DNA from: Halichondria panicea
Lineage: Eukaryota > Porifera > Demospongiae > Suberitida > Halichondriidae
Reading direction: 5' to 3'
Length of the DNA stretch: 64,000 nt
Assembly: GCF_963675165.1 (NCBI RefSeq)
Contig: NC_087389.1
Location: 2,390,001 to 2,454,000 of the forward strand
The notes under the pieces were generated by a model that searched no databases, was not told the origin of the DNA, and saw only the letters and a list, made by a program, of their open reading frames with translations. Positions 1 to 10,439 of the stretch are shown piece by piece. A program made the translations under genes and the position numbers. The number at the start of each line of letters is the position of its first letter. The first letter of the stretch is position 1.

Positions 1-2
1 TG

Positions 3-1684
3 GACCAACGTTTCACGTGCATTAAGGACTTTGGCCTTAGGTGCCATACAGATTGTAGAGAGCCTTACTTTTACGAAGCTGGTTACACCCACGACCACCT
101 GCCTGAATGTACGTACACTAGCCAGTGCACAAACTGCCCACTCCGATACAGGTGAAAACGACCGGTGAGTGCATGCTAGCAGACCACAATCCTATTGTGT
201 CTGAAAAAACCCCTCAGAAAAAAAAATTACCCAAACCAAGGTGGGCCTGTACGGCAAGGTGTAGGCAAGTTTCAAACGTAGAGTTTGAAAGAATTGCCGA
301 TTTGCAGGACATGTTTTGCGAAGACCTTCAAGTCCTCAGAGACCGCCTGGACGGCCTCCACACGTGTCCGTATGTGCACACGCACACGCACATACAGGAA
401 TGGGAAGTCCCGCTCGACCCCGAAATTCCAGATCACGAATTAAAGGCGGGCAATTTGAGGATGGGCCATCCCCACGTTTGTCACTTGTTCGGGAGCGTTT
501 GTGACAATCAGTTGAGGATTCTCAGAAACGCTCTCGTGCACTATCCCGCCCTGTCCAAGTTACAAGGGCAAGTGTACGAAGCAATAAGAAAGAGCAACAA
601 AATAGCAAAGCTAGACGCTGGCATTAAAATCCACGACTATCAGCTGCTCCTAGAAGCTTGCGAACTCACTTTCGAAAAGCTGTTTGATCGCAATTGCGTA
701 GAACCACAGGATGTCGGTAAATGTAGCGATACGCTAGACACACCCTTTAGAGTTAAACATCTAGAAGCTTTGCTCATGTCTAAGTACGCTAAATTAATTC
801 AGCAGTACGAGAAAAAAGTCCGCGACTATGCGATACACCCGTGCATGTGTTGCGACCAACTGTTCCGCTGTGGTGGCCCCCGAGAGCCTTCCCGAAAGTT
901 TTGCCTGGTTAACCGTCAGAGCTTACGCTTTGCTGGTTAACGAGGATGTTTGGGAGGAAGAAAAAGTTTACATGTGTAACCACTGTAAACCAAAGATGAA
1001 GTTGGACATAATTCCACCTAGGGCCGTAGTGAACGGTCTAGAAACGGCACCCCTGCCAGACGAGCTGAAGGGGCTCGACGCCTTTAGCTTGCAATTGATT
1101 CAACTAGCGAAAACGACAATTGTCTCAAAGCGTGCCGCGGTAACATGTTCATTCTGCCATTGCCCATGGCAAACACGGCTGAAACGCTAGCTCTGAACGA
1201 ATGCGGACTGCCTAAACCGCAGCTGTACGTTAAAGTCGACGGGGTTCCCACAAAGAAAAACGTTCTTTGGCGGAAGTTCGTCGACATAAACAAAATCGAA
1301 GGAGCTTTGACAAAACTCAAAGAAATCAACTGGTTGTACGTAGACGTGCAACCGGGAAAAGTAGAACAGTCCATGGAGGACGTAGTCATAGAGGTTGCAA
1401 ACAGTGCAACCAGTACCATGCTCGAAAAGGTGACCGACAAGTCGGGATACGCGGCCGGTATACAAGTTTACACGGTACGTAGTTTAGACACGTTCAAACC
1501 CAACGTTGCCGACATAGACCAGTTTAAAATGCTCAAGGTAGACAAATATCCGTTAAAAAGTAGCCAGGAGCATTTAGACGTCATGTGCTTCCCAAACCTT
1601 TTCCCAACAGGTAGATTCGGCGAGTTTCACCCTCGTGACGAGCAGCGAGTACGTAAAGTCGCGTCTAAACAACAAAGACTCTAG
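3..1684 (+). pseudogene. Helitron N-terminal region (Cys-rich / DUF6570-like), frameshifted
   Basis: Four overlapping open stretches carry one protein in changing frames: 3-155 (Cys/His-rich), 125-940, 828-1190 and 1145-1684. The junction near 830-900 keeps a CxCC-type zinc motif (HPCMCCDQLF) in the first frame. A following CNHC motif (VYMCNHCKPKMK), then a 'PP.AV.NGL' stretch, lies in the next frame. Residues such as LYVKVDGVPTKKNVLWRKFV in 1145-1684 resemble the conserved region that precedes Helitron_like_N in many animal Helitrons. Function is unknown. It is broken here, so no intact product is expected. Confidence 0.65.
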
Positions 1685-2771
1685 GTACAGAAAAAGTAGC
1701 GAGTACCTGTTCTACCTCACGCACCAAAAACTCTTGAGAGAGATCAAAGCGGGAATTTTCAACGTGCTTAAAAACACCACGAACAGACATTCCTCTGTCA
1801 AAGACCTGCTGAAACAGCTAGAAAAAAAAGACGGCGAGCTAGAGGGAAACCTCTCCACAATCATGCGTAGTGTGCGTGGAACCAAGGAACCAAGCAGTAC
1901 TGGCATAAAACTGCCGGTGAATTGAATGCTCTAGTTAGGGAGAACGGTCCAGCTACCATTTTCATGACGCTAAGCTGTGCAGAATATAGCTCGCCAGACA
2001 TTTTGGAGTTCCTTAAGCTACTCGGCGACTATGGTCCCGGCTCAAAAGTAGACATCTCTAAAATGTGCAATGAAGACCCCGCCTCGGTGTCCAAGCAGTT
2101 CTCGCACAAATTCCACGCGATGTTCCAAATTGTAATTATGCGTGGCAAGTTGTTTGGCGAGGTGGTGTGCTCTTTTATCAAAAAAGAGTTTCAGGACAGA
2201 GGTGCACCGCATTACCACGTCATGCTTTGGATAAAGGGAGCCCCCGTGATGGGGGTCGACCCCGATCACGTGGTTCTCGCCTGGATACAGGAGAGAATCA
2301 CATGTAACATCCCAGACAAAGAAACTGACCCGGAACTGTACGCCTTGGTCATGAAATATCAGATGCATCGGTGCAACAACTACTGTTCTAGGCCTAGACA
2401 CATGGGTAAGGGAAAGTACATTAAAAGGTGTAGATTCAACTTTCCCAGAATAGCGACGGCCACGGCCTCTTTAAACGCCATGGACAAAACCAATACTAGG
2501 CAGAGAGTGTACGATCTTCCCAGAAAAAGGCCAAGAAGCCAGAATCAACGATTACAATCCCTTGCTGCTGCACCTTTGGAAAGCTAACGTTGACGTCCAG
2601 TACATAGCCGAGACCAGCATGGCGCTCACCGGTTACATTACGGCGTACGTCACAAAAGCAGAGAAAAGCGCCATGCAAGACACATTTGCGGAACTGTCTA
2701 GCCTGTCTAGCACGGGCACTACTCTCTACAAGAAGTTGTGGAAGTTTGCTTTAATAGCCTTTAAAACCTGA
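1635..2771 (+). pseudogene. Helitron Rep (Helitron_like_N) region with HUH and Tyr motifs, frameshifted
   Basis: Three open stretches (1635-1925, 1922-2587, 2562-2771) encode a Helitron-like replication initiator. The middle stretch carries the HUH metal-binding motif as GAPHYHVMLW, with histidines at residues 97 and 99 of that ORF (nt 2210-2218). The third carries GYITAYVTKAE, matching the Tyr-x3-Tyr-x2-Lys pattern of the two catalytic tyrosines (nt 2634-2658). In intact elements this domain nicks and rejoins DNA strands. Here two frame changes separate the motifs. Between 2772 and 2991 more Rep-like coding sequence is interrupted by stops. Confidence 0.8.
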
Positions 2772-2991
2772 GAAGTAGGGCAGCACGAGGGGTACGACCA
2801 AGTTACAGGTGACCACTTTCATGAGAAATCAAACGATGTTCACTACGTGAATGCTTCGCTACCGTACAAACGCAATAGAAAGCTCAAAAACTACGCTCAG
2901 CTCTTAAAAATGAACCCGAAAAGCACTGACATGTACGCCCCCTAGCCTGATAGACGTTCACTATCCAAACAGGCCAGACAGACTGTCCTCC

Positions 2992-4050
2992 ATGTGCCTG
3001 CACGACTTCGTCGCACACATTGACTGGTACGCTAGGGACCACCAGGGTGAGAAAACGTACAGGAGGCTCGTCAAACCTCGCGTTATCAGTCACCCCACGT
3101 ACGACACCAACAGAAAAGAACAGGAGCAAGAGTACTACTACTGCCTCATTCTGCTCTTTGTCCCGTTCGTTGACGAGGGTGACCTCCTCCTCGACGGAGA
3201 GTCGCCTAAAATGGCGTTCGAGAGGAGGCAGAACGAAGGCCTCCTCGCTCACCACGACAAGCTCCAGAAGATGTTGGACGTCAATAAGAGATCGCGGGAT
3301 ATCTCAAACGCCAGAAGGTCGAAACGTTAGAAAAAAGAGGTGGAGGACGACGAAGACGACGTCAACCTCCTGCTCCAGGGCATGGCTAAATCACACTTGG
3401 ATCGCCATCTCGAGCTAGACTTCGACGTAGACCCCATAACGCTGGACAAGAGACTGTCCATGCTAAACGACGACCAAAGCCGTGTGTACAAAAAAATCAC
3501 TGGGCATTTGTTGCACGAATTAGACCACGAAAAAGGAGCCTGTAAATGCACAGACATCAAACCGTTGCAAATGTTTGTTAGTGGTGTGGGGGGAACGGGC
3601 AAGTCCTTCCTCATTCAGGCGCTTAGAGCGTTTGTCAAAGCCACGTGGCCGGATTTACCCAATTCAAGTGCAGTAACCGCCCCCACGGGCCTAGCAGCTT
3701 GTAATGTAAACGGTGTTACCACCTACCAGCTCTTTCAGTTGCCGATAGAGCACGACAGTAAAACTGCATCGTACTGGGAACTGCCCAAACAAACGCTAAA
3801 ATACCTCAGGCAACAACTAATGAACGTAAAGGTGTTCATAATTGACGAGGTGTCCATGGTGTCAAGTCTCAATCTAACGTACATACATTTGAGACTTGAC
3901 GAGATCTACGGGGGGGCCGAATGGTTTGGGGGTAAAACAATGCTCTTTGTGGAACAATGCTCTTTGTGGGCGACATACTCCAGCTACCACCCGTTAACGG
4001 TGCACCGGTGTTCCAAAGCGTTCCCACTAAAGTGCTATCACTCAGAATAG
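2992..4050 (+). pseudogene. Helitron PIF1 helicase, N-terminal half (Walker A and B), broken
   Basis: Two stretches in the same frame (2992-3330 and 3340-4050) are separated by a TAG stop at 3328-3330. The first resembles the Rep-helicase linker of Helitrons (EYYYCLILLFVPFVDEGDLL). The second begins a PIF1-family superfamily 1 helicase. Walker A is GVGGTGKS at residues 82-89 of the 3340 ORF, and Walker B is FIIDEVSM with Asp169/Glu170. Reading is lost at 3936-3969, where a 17 bp tandem duplication shifts the frame just before helicase motif III. The helicase continues in 3957-5762. Confidence 0.85.
3936..3969 (+). repeat. 17 bp tandem duplication that breaks the helicase frame
   Basis: The 17-mer aacaatgctctttgtgg occurs twice without a gap, at 3936-3952 and 3953-3969. 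The length is not a multiple of three. It explains by itself why the helicase moves from the frame of 3340-4050 to the frame of 3957-5762. Confidence 0.95.
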
Positions 4051-5762
4051 GTTGCATAGGGTCCGCAAACATTTGGAAAAGCACAGTAGTGTACGACGAG
4101 CTTACCATTAACGAAAGACAAAAAGGGGACAAATTGTACACTGAAATACTTGACGGCGTCAGGAGGGGATATCCTAGCGAACAGGCAGTCTCTCTCCTGA
4201 CAGAACGCGTCTTCGATGTGGCCGTACTAGAAAAGTACGAGCAACTGAAACGCGAGGGTAAAAAACCCATATGCCTTTTCTCGACTAGAAAAGCGTGTGC
4301 AACAGTTAACTCTGATCTTTTAAACACTCTAGACAGTAAGATAATACCACTGCGTTGTAGAGACGTCATCGACGAGGGTGCCTGCGCCAACGGAGAGTGG
4401 AACAAACAGGCCGAAAAGCGTCTAACAGAAATGAACAAAGACAGCAGCTTGACAGCTGGTCTGGAAGAAGTGCTCCATCTGGCCGTTAATGCCCGCGTCA
4501 TGTTGAGACGAAACCTGTCCACCGAAGACGGTCTAGTAAACGGAGCCATAGGCACCGTTCTTGAAATAGAATCTAAACACGTGACTGTTAAGTTCGACCG
4601 TGTGGCAGAACCGTACAAAGTGACCAGAGTCGCTAACCGGTTCTGTGTCCTCTACATTTCCAGGAACCAGTTCCCTCTAATAGTCGCTTATGCCGTCACC
4701 ATACACAAGAGCCAAGGTCTCTCGCTCGACTGTGCCATCATTGACCTATCTGACAGCGTGTTTGGTGAGGGCATGGCGTACGTGGCGTTGTCCAGAGTCA
4801 GGTCCATAGACGGTGTACACCTGACGTCCTTTACACCCCACTCCATCATGGCCTCTAGAACGTGCGTGGAGGAGTGTAACAGGCTCAGGCTAGCATTTAG
4901 GCCAGACTTGGCAGCGTACGAATTGCCCGTTAAACAAAACAGAAAAAGGAAAATGACAGCTGCGATTGTCCCGCCAGCCAAACGGCAGTGTACGGTTGAA
5001 GGGAGTAATGTCGACAAACCCCCAGTTAAGAAACGAAAGGAAAGGACGCCTGCGGTCTTCCCGCCAGCCAAACGGCAATGTAACCTTGAAAGGAAAGTCC
5101 CCAGCAATGTTGACAAACCCCCAGTTAAGAAACTAAACGAGGCAGTCACCTCTGCTGGTGATTGCCATATAGTTGAAGACCCAGAGAATCGTGGTAGCAA
5201 TCACGGTGAATCCTTCTGCTTCAACCCTCTGGACGAGGTTGAACAGAAATCGGCGTGTTTGCTGCTGAAAATTAATCACCGCAGAAATATCGTCACCGCC
5301 GGCGGACCAAACATTGCCCTGACTCGGCCCCATTTACCCTCGCTCGTTGACACGATGGGGGATGGAGCGTGCATGTTCAGGGCAATGTCTGTGGTCATTA
5401 CCGGCTATCAACGTCAACACATTACTGTCAGGCGAGCCATTGTAAAGCACATGTGTGATTTTCAACATTTGTTTAATGGTAAACATTGGTTGATCGATGC
5501 AGGTTACCCGGACATGATCTCCTACGTCAGGGCCACGCAAATGGACCAAACACGTACCTGGGGAACTCACTTGGAGATCTTTGCACTGGCCCATCTGCTC
5601 GAGCGAAGGGTGTTCGTCTACTCGAGAACGGCTGGAAATGCCTGGCTGTGTCACTGTCCGAGCAAAATAGACCCCAACATCCCCCCTCCTCGGGACAAAA
5701 AGGGTTTGTATATTTATCACACGGGTGACCACTACAAAGTAGTGACATCTGTGACAAAGTAA
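3957..5762 (+). pseudogene. Helitron PIF1 helicase C-terminal half fused to an OTU-like cysteine protease domain
   Basis: A 601-codon open frame starts inside the helicase with motif III (LFVGDILQLPPVNG). It runs through the later helicase motifs (AYAVTIHKSQGLSLD near residue 240, then AYVALSRVRS). A basic spacer at about residues 335-390 holds two direct copies of PPAKRQC...NVDKPPVKK, which look like nuclear localisation signals. The C-terminus is an OTU domain: DGACMF with catalytic Cys472, and YHTGDHYKVV with His592. It ends at the TAA at 5760-5762. The apparent start Met lies in a duplicated segment, so this is the 3' part of a split gene, not a natural start. Confidence 0.88.
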
Positions 5763-6105
5763 GTGACTCTACGTGTAGAACTTACGTCCCTCCCTTTCAA
5801 TGTTTCACACGTACTCTGTGCGTAGGTTGCCCATTGTTGTTATACATGGAGACTTACGTCAAACGGTTTACTGCCCGTTCATTGAATGTGTGGCTAAAAG
5901 TATTCCTTCCATCAACATAATATGGGTAACCACCTTTTCTTTCTTTTATTACTTAAAGTAATTGACTCTAAGTGTAGAACTTAATTGTTCAATGTTTCAC
6001 ACGCACTCTGTGCGTAGGTTGCCCATTGTTGTTTATTCATGGAGACTTATGTCAAACGGTTTACTGCCCGTTCATTGAATGTGTGGCTAAAAGTATTCCT
6101 TCCAT
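5756..6105 (+). repeat. Two direct copies of a ~150 bp segment at the Helitron 3' flank
   Basis: Copies at about 5756-5912 and 5955-6105 share long stretches, including cgtaggttgcccattgttgt and gtcaaacggtttactgcccg. Copy 1 begins at the stop codon of the OTU-containing ORF. The 42 bp between them is unrelated. Such repeats could be the 3' non-coding end of the transposon duplicated by slippage or recombination. Confidence 0.85.
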
Positions 6106-6222
6106 TTGTGTCTCTGAGTGGGCAACCATAATTTCTTTTCATTAAAACATTTCTTTTGAGCGTCAATACAGTGAGTGAAGACTATTGTGAGTATTCAATG
6201 TTACTGTGTTTATCCCCTGCAG

Positions 6223-6348
6223 TGTCCCAATAACAAAGACACACGTGATGTGAACGGGGTGTATAGGGCTCTAGGCGAATCCCTCGAAAACAACGAAAAA
6301 CGAGATGAAGGCCGTACCTCAAAGGTGTCTTGGAAACCGGCCAAATGA
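6223..6348 (+). CDS. Possible terminal coding exon of an unrecognised gene
   Basis: A good acceptor (tttatcccctgcag, ending at 6222) precedes a 41-codon open stretch ending in TGA at 6346-6348. The peptide is charged and hydrophilic, with DVNGVYRALGESLENNEKRD in its middle. No start codon or upstream exon could be tied to it and I do not recognise the protein. It could be a 3' exon captured by the neighbouring transposon, or chance. Support is the acceptor and the open frame only. Confidence 0.25.
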   Translation, partial: CPNNKDTRDVNGVYRALGESLENNEKRDEGRTSKVSWKPAK

Positions 6349-6738
6349 AACGAAACAAAAAACAAAACACTAACTCATATACATGTTTTGCTATTTATTT
6401 CTTCTATTTAATGCTCATTTGGCACTCCCACTTGCAGCTGTTTGTGGAAAAAATTTATTTGATTAAGAATTTACTTAGACAGGCATGTAATTACAGGCCT
6501 CACTGTATTGAGGCCTTGTGAAGGAGCTAGTGATGATGATTGAAATACTAATCTGGGTGGTCTCGAGGCTAGTCATTGTTAATTTGTTGTACAATTCACA
6601 TTATTTTATACACAGTAGGTTTTACATAGAATTGTTATAATATACATTCAAGAGTTCAATCTATCAAGAGTACTACTTTATTTGATTTATGGTCACTGGT
6701 GCATTGAATATCTGCAGATGGAGGAAATTATGGAAAGT

Positions 6739-7046
6739 TCAAACAACACTATTAATTAAATAAAACTTCAATACTGCACCACCCCCACCACGGCCCCTAC
6801 CTCTACCTCGCTGTGGAGTGGGAGCAGGAGGCATGTAGTCTTCATCACTAGATTCGTATGAATCTGTCTCCATTGGGAAAGAATTCAGTGTCAGTTAAAG
6901 TGAGATGGAGAGAGGAAGTACTTTAATACCTTGCACTGCAGGATCACTGGGAGGAGAGCTAGAGACAGGCCTTGGAGTTGGAGAAGGAGTGACTGGAACA
7001 GGGGTCCTTGCTGGACGCTGAGGTGTTTCTTCAGGCGGTTGCCATA
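6739..7046 (-). CDS. Possible two-exon 3' end of an unknown Pro-rich / acidic / Arg-Gly protein
   Basis: On the minus strand a Pro-rich exon (7046-6930, with TPVPVTPSPTPRPVSSSPPS) ends at a GT donor in phase 1. A second exon begins after an AG at 6863. It joins in phase to give an acidic stretch (DSYESSDEDYMPP), then QRGRGRGRGGGG, and a stop at 6739-6741. The acceptor tract of the last exon is weak. A strong GTAAGT donor at 7101 upstream could end an earlier exon (7102-7188), but its phase does not fit this frame. Low-complexity composition prevents family assignment. It may be an RG-rich tail of a transposon or host gene. Confidence 0.3.
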
Positions 7047-7458
7047 CTGTATCACAGTTATACAAACTGGTAAGCAAAGCAACCACAAAAAAATCACTTA
7101 CCATATACGTATTAAGCTTTGTTTGGATGAAAACAGCATTGGGAACTGCTTTATATAGTGCTCGCGAATTTTCCCCATTCACATACAAACTTCAAAGGTT
7201 GTCAACGCAAATATCAGATCTTACCTTTTCCCATGTTCACATACGCGTACGCACACACATGTGCACATGTATACAGGTGGTCTACATACCTTCGAAGTAC
7301 TCTATCAAGATGGCTATACTACAAATATTCCTATATTCCTATAGTACAGACGGTGGGTCGAACTCCATGGACGTTACTCTTTCACTAGCTTGTGTCACAC
7401 TTTGTCACTTATAATACACTATTAAATTTAAATACTACTGTAATAAAAAAGAAAGGGA

Positions 7459-8458
7459 ATCTGACTAGAAAAACATTTGCAATGTGACCCAAGGGAAACC
7501 TTTAAAAAGCGTGGAAACAAGAAATTCGGCGAGTGGATAACTCCAATCCGTTACAACGTATGTAACTTGTATAATAATAAAAATAGCATCACAATAGTGC
7601 AGTGACAGATTAACAATCTTTCAATTATAGGATCATTAATTCTGGTGGTGGCAAATTGAGCAGTCTTTGGCTATCACATCTAGTTTGTTAATTGTAGGGT
7701 AAATGATTGTCTATACACTGACAGTATACACATGCAATGTCACAGTGTGTCCCTTTTAGCTCTTTGTTTAAATATATATCCCAGTAGCTAGTAGCCCTGA
7801 GGCTATTGTTCTTTTATGAAATCATTATCATACTTCATGCATCAATGATTGTCTGGACTGTCTTTGCTCTTTCTATTGGGACTGTCTTTCTTCTAGATCT
7901 TTGTCTTTATTTGTCTCTTTACTTGACACTGTCTCTTAGTATAGCCCAGTAGCTAGTAGCCCTGAGGCTATTGTTCTGTCAAGAAAATTCATTATCATAC
8001 TTCATGCATCAATGAATGGTCTGGACTGTCTTTGCTCTTTCTATTGGGACTGCCTCTCTATTGGGACTGCATGTCTTTCATCTAGATCTTTGTCTTTACT
8101 TGGCACTGTCTTTGCTCAAAACTGTAAAGGGGTATAACAAAACTAAAACACATACTTTAAACACATACCTTGTATCACAAAGTTTCAATATGATTATGTA
8201 ATACTATGTAAACATTCCAATCATTCAACTTACCCTATATATACATACTAGCATTAACATAAAGTACACAAAATAACTTAATACATTTCGGGAATAATAC
8301 ATAATAATAATACATTTCGGGAATTAGTACATGTGAATGACGTTGTAACGGATTGGAGTTATGCACTCGCCGAATTTCTTGTTTCCACGCTTTTTAAAGG
8401 TTTCCCTTGGCTCAATCCTAGCAATTTTTCACATTGCAAATGTTTTTCTAGTCGGATT
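7459..8458. mobile_element. ~1.0 kb non-autonomous DNA element with ~100 bp terminal inverted repeats
   Basis: The left arm (7459-7559) and right arm (8340-8458) are inverted copies of each other: ctagaaaaacatttgcaatg at the outer part, tggaaacaagaaattcggcg in the middle, and aactccaatccgttacaacg inside. The right arm has an extra 17 bp or so. Between them lies an internal direct duplication (7777-7885 and 7940-8052, sharing cagtagctagtagccctgag). No transposase is visible. A third arm of the family sits at 40175-40320. Confidence 0.9.
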
Positions 8459-8839
8459 TCTATTGATTTCTATTGATTTCTATTGATATCAAGTTGGGCT
8501 GTACGAGATTTCCCTCGTTGCCGGTCCCTCGAGTTTAACGAACCATCGCCTGGAAGTGTGCTGTCAACGCTGTGGGTAGAGTGCCCGAGCTGGTAGGGGT
8601 CAGTGGGGTTGTAGTTGTTGGCACGATGGGAGCAGTGGATGGGACGACTCCATGACCAGTGACCGGTAGAGAGAATGGTAGGGAGATTGGTAGACGTCTG
8701 ATATCTCGACTTAGTTCAGATATGGTTTAGAGACAGCACGAGGCTTCAACTTTAGAGGATGATTGCGGCCTGCTCCTTGATGTTAACCCCATTTAATATG
8801 CTAATAAATTCCATTTGTTTGTTTCAATTGAGAGTGTTT

Positions 8840-8935
8840 CAATTGAGAGCGGCCTGGAATCGAGGTTATGCAACTAGTTAATGGGAGAATCAAAGTTCTA
8901 CTGCAACTAGCCTCGATTCCAGGCCGCTTTCAATT
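8840..8935. repeat. Foldback with TAGCCTCG-type arms
   Basis: Inverted arms at 8840-8865 and 8909-8935 share caattgagagcggcctggaa and the complement of AGCCTCGATTCCAGGCCGC. This is one of many places in the window where the AGCCTCG...CCAGGCC terminal motif occurs. The surrounding 8480-9060 is otherwise unassigned transposon-like debris with further partial motif copies. Confidence 0.75.
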
Positions 8936-9090
8936 GAGAAAGACGGCCTCTAGTGAGAGGGGCTGGGATAGAGGCTAACATGCTATTAGAGCCTCGCTTC
9001 GAATCGTATTTAGTAAAGGTCGACTTACTACAAAACACAGAATAAGGCCTACTCATAACATCGGCTCCTTTGACACACACGGCACGGTCC

Positions 9091-9152
9091 TAGTCTCGAA
9101 TACCCGCCTCAACCTATACAAGCTTTTAGGTTGAGGCGGGTATTCAAGACTA
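9091..9152. mobile_element. 62 bp hairpin element with 9 bp target duplication
   Basis: Two 26 bp arms (9091-9116 and 9127-9152, one mismatch) form a hairpin that starts TAGTCTCGAATACCCGCC and ends with its complement. It is flanked by identical 9-mers GCACGGTCC (9082-9090 and 9153-9161). The perfect flanking duplication marks it as a transposed unit rather than a simple palindrome. The ends match the TAG(C/T)CTCG group elsewhere in the window. Confidence 0.85.
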
Positions 9153-9276
9153 GCACGGTCCCATACTGACCTAGTTGGGCGCCTATTAGCCTCGATTCCA
9201 AGCCGCTGAGAAAGACGGCCTGGTATACACTGTTTACGCATGCGCCAGAATTACCCAGAATCTGGGTAATCGTAAA

Positions 9277-9828
9277 TTGCAGTATCTTAGTGAGGTCTGC
9301 AACAACGTGTGCACAGAACCAGAACTGTTACCGGTTACAGGGGAGAACCTAGCAGGAGCAAGTGCCAATATACAACCGGGTGCACGCCTAGACATTGCAG
9401 CCAATGGAGTATGGGGTGGCTCCTCTGAAAGAACTTATTTTGATGTCAGGGTATTTAACCCACACGCTGCATCCAACAGACACACCGACCCTCAAACAGT
9501 CTACCGCAAGCACGAGCAAATAAAGAAAAGGGCCTATGAACAAAGAATTCTAAACATCGAACAGGCATCCTTTTCCCCATTAGTCCTCTCTGCAACAGGA
9601 GGCTTAGCTCGTGAAGCAACCACCTTCTACAAGAGACTCGCTTCGATGTTAGCATCTAAATGGGACCAATCATACAGCAGCACACTATGCTGGCTCCGTT
9701 GCCGACTAACCTTTTCCCTCCTTTGCTCATCGATCCAAGCCATCAGAGGGTCCAGATCGTCAAGTGGACACCCCTTTAGATCTGGGGCCATCGACCTGGT
9801 GATCTCGGAGACCCACCTCCACCAATAA
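9277..9828 (+). pseudogene. 5'-truncated retroelement: conserved C-terminal domain following a reverse transcriptase
   Basis: An open frame contains LDIAANGVWGGSSERTYFDV, RVFNPHAASNRHTDPQTVYR, LVLSATGGLAREATTFYKRL and LRCRLTFSLLCSSIQAIRGS. I recognise this arrangement as the C-terminal region of reverse-transcriptase-encoding ORFs that are common in sponge and cnidarian genomes. The Asp...FDVRV spacing hints at a nuclease-like fold, but that is inference. No reverse transcriptase precedes it in this window. The frame opens just after a CAG at 9275-9276. A 16-base A run at 9949-9964 may be the remains of a poly(A) tail. It is probably a dead 5'-truncated insertion. Confidence 0.65.
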
Positions 9829-10067
9829 ACTGAACCTTTGTATGCACCCTTAATCCTCTTTATTTTCTGTACCCTCCACCTTTCATTGTGTCTACATAGA
9901 AGCCCATTCCCCTGTATACACTACCTTACATGCTATTATTTTACCTTAAAAAAAAAAAAAAAAGTATATTTATCAGTATTCTTATTCCGCATTAGTTTGT
10001 AAAACATTGATATCCGTTTCATTTATAATGATGTCATTGAAAAAAGAAATCTAGTCCAAGTTGTGTA

Positions 10068-10424
10068 ATGGCTGCTACCTTCTCTTCTGCTCTCGCGTAC
10101 GCGTTATCCTGTGTTGGAAAACCAGGTCTAGTCTTGAAAGACAAGCAGCTGGAGGCGTTGAAGTGTCTGTACGCTGGTGTTTATGTGGGTACCGTACCGA
10201 CGGCTATGGCAAGTCCCAGAGCAAGTCCATCTGCTTTCCAGACACTCCCTTTCTTGATTGATGTGAAGCTTGACAGGACCAGTGCACCTCTCTCTGAAAG
10301 AAGTGTTGTGATGGTGATTTCTCCTCTTGTTTCTCTGAGTGAAGCCATCTTCAAAGTGTTAGTGTGTCTGTTCGACGTTCAGTGCCATTCTCTCTGGAAG
10401 GAAGCATTGTTGTGACATTTGCCG
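10068..10424 (+). pseudogene. RecQ-like helicase N-terminal relic
   Basis: The frame 10068-10415 reads LVLKDKQLEALKCLYAGVYV...TLPFLIDVKL...SVVMVISPLVSLSE. This matches the order motif 0 (Q), Walker A region and motif Ia of RecQ-type helicases found in animal transposon-rich genomes. The P-loop itself (GYGKS) sits in the other frame near 10200-10217. So indels, next to a short repeat of gcaagtcc, disrupt the ATP site. A stretch of about 43 bp is imperfectly repeated (10280-10322 and 10380-10424). No Walker B or later helicase motif follows. Clearly non-functional; the parent could be a host-like RecQ or a transposon passenger. Confidence 0.5.
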
Positions 10425-10439
10425 AAAATTGGTCACAGA

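Larger units (their letters stand above)
1..6105 (+). mobile_element. Decayed Helitron-type transposon with HUH Rep, PIF1 helicase and OTU domain (5' end outside window)
   Basis: One transposon reads rightward from the window edge. In order it shows a Cys-rich/DUF6570-like N-terminal region, a Helitron-like Rep region with an HUH motif and a two-tyrosine motif, a PIF1-family helicase, and an OTU-type cysteine protease domain. The coding sequence is spread over all three forward frames with stops and frameshifts, so the element is not intact. A direct repeat of about 150 bp starts at the end of the last ORF. Rolling-circle Rep plus PIF1 helicase is diagnostic of Helitrons, and OTU domains are known in the Helentron/Helitron2 group. 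The exact 3' terminus (hairpin and end motif) was not identified. Confidence 0.85.

Noticed and set aside
3869-4618. 249-codon minus-strand ORF inside the Helitron
   Set aside because: It is antisense to clear helicase motifs and has no domain of its own.
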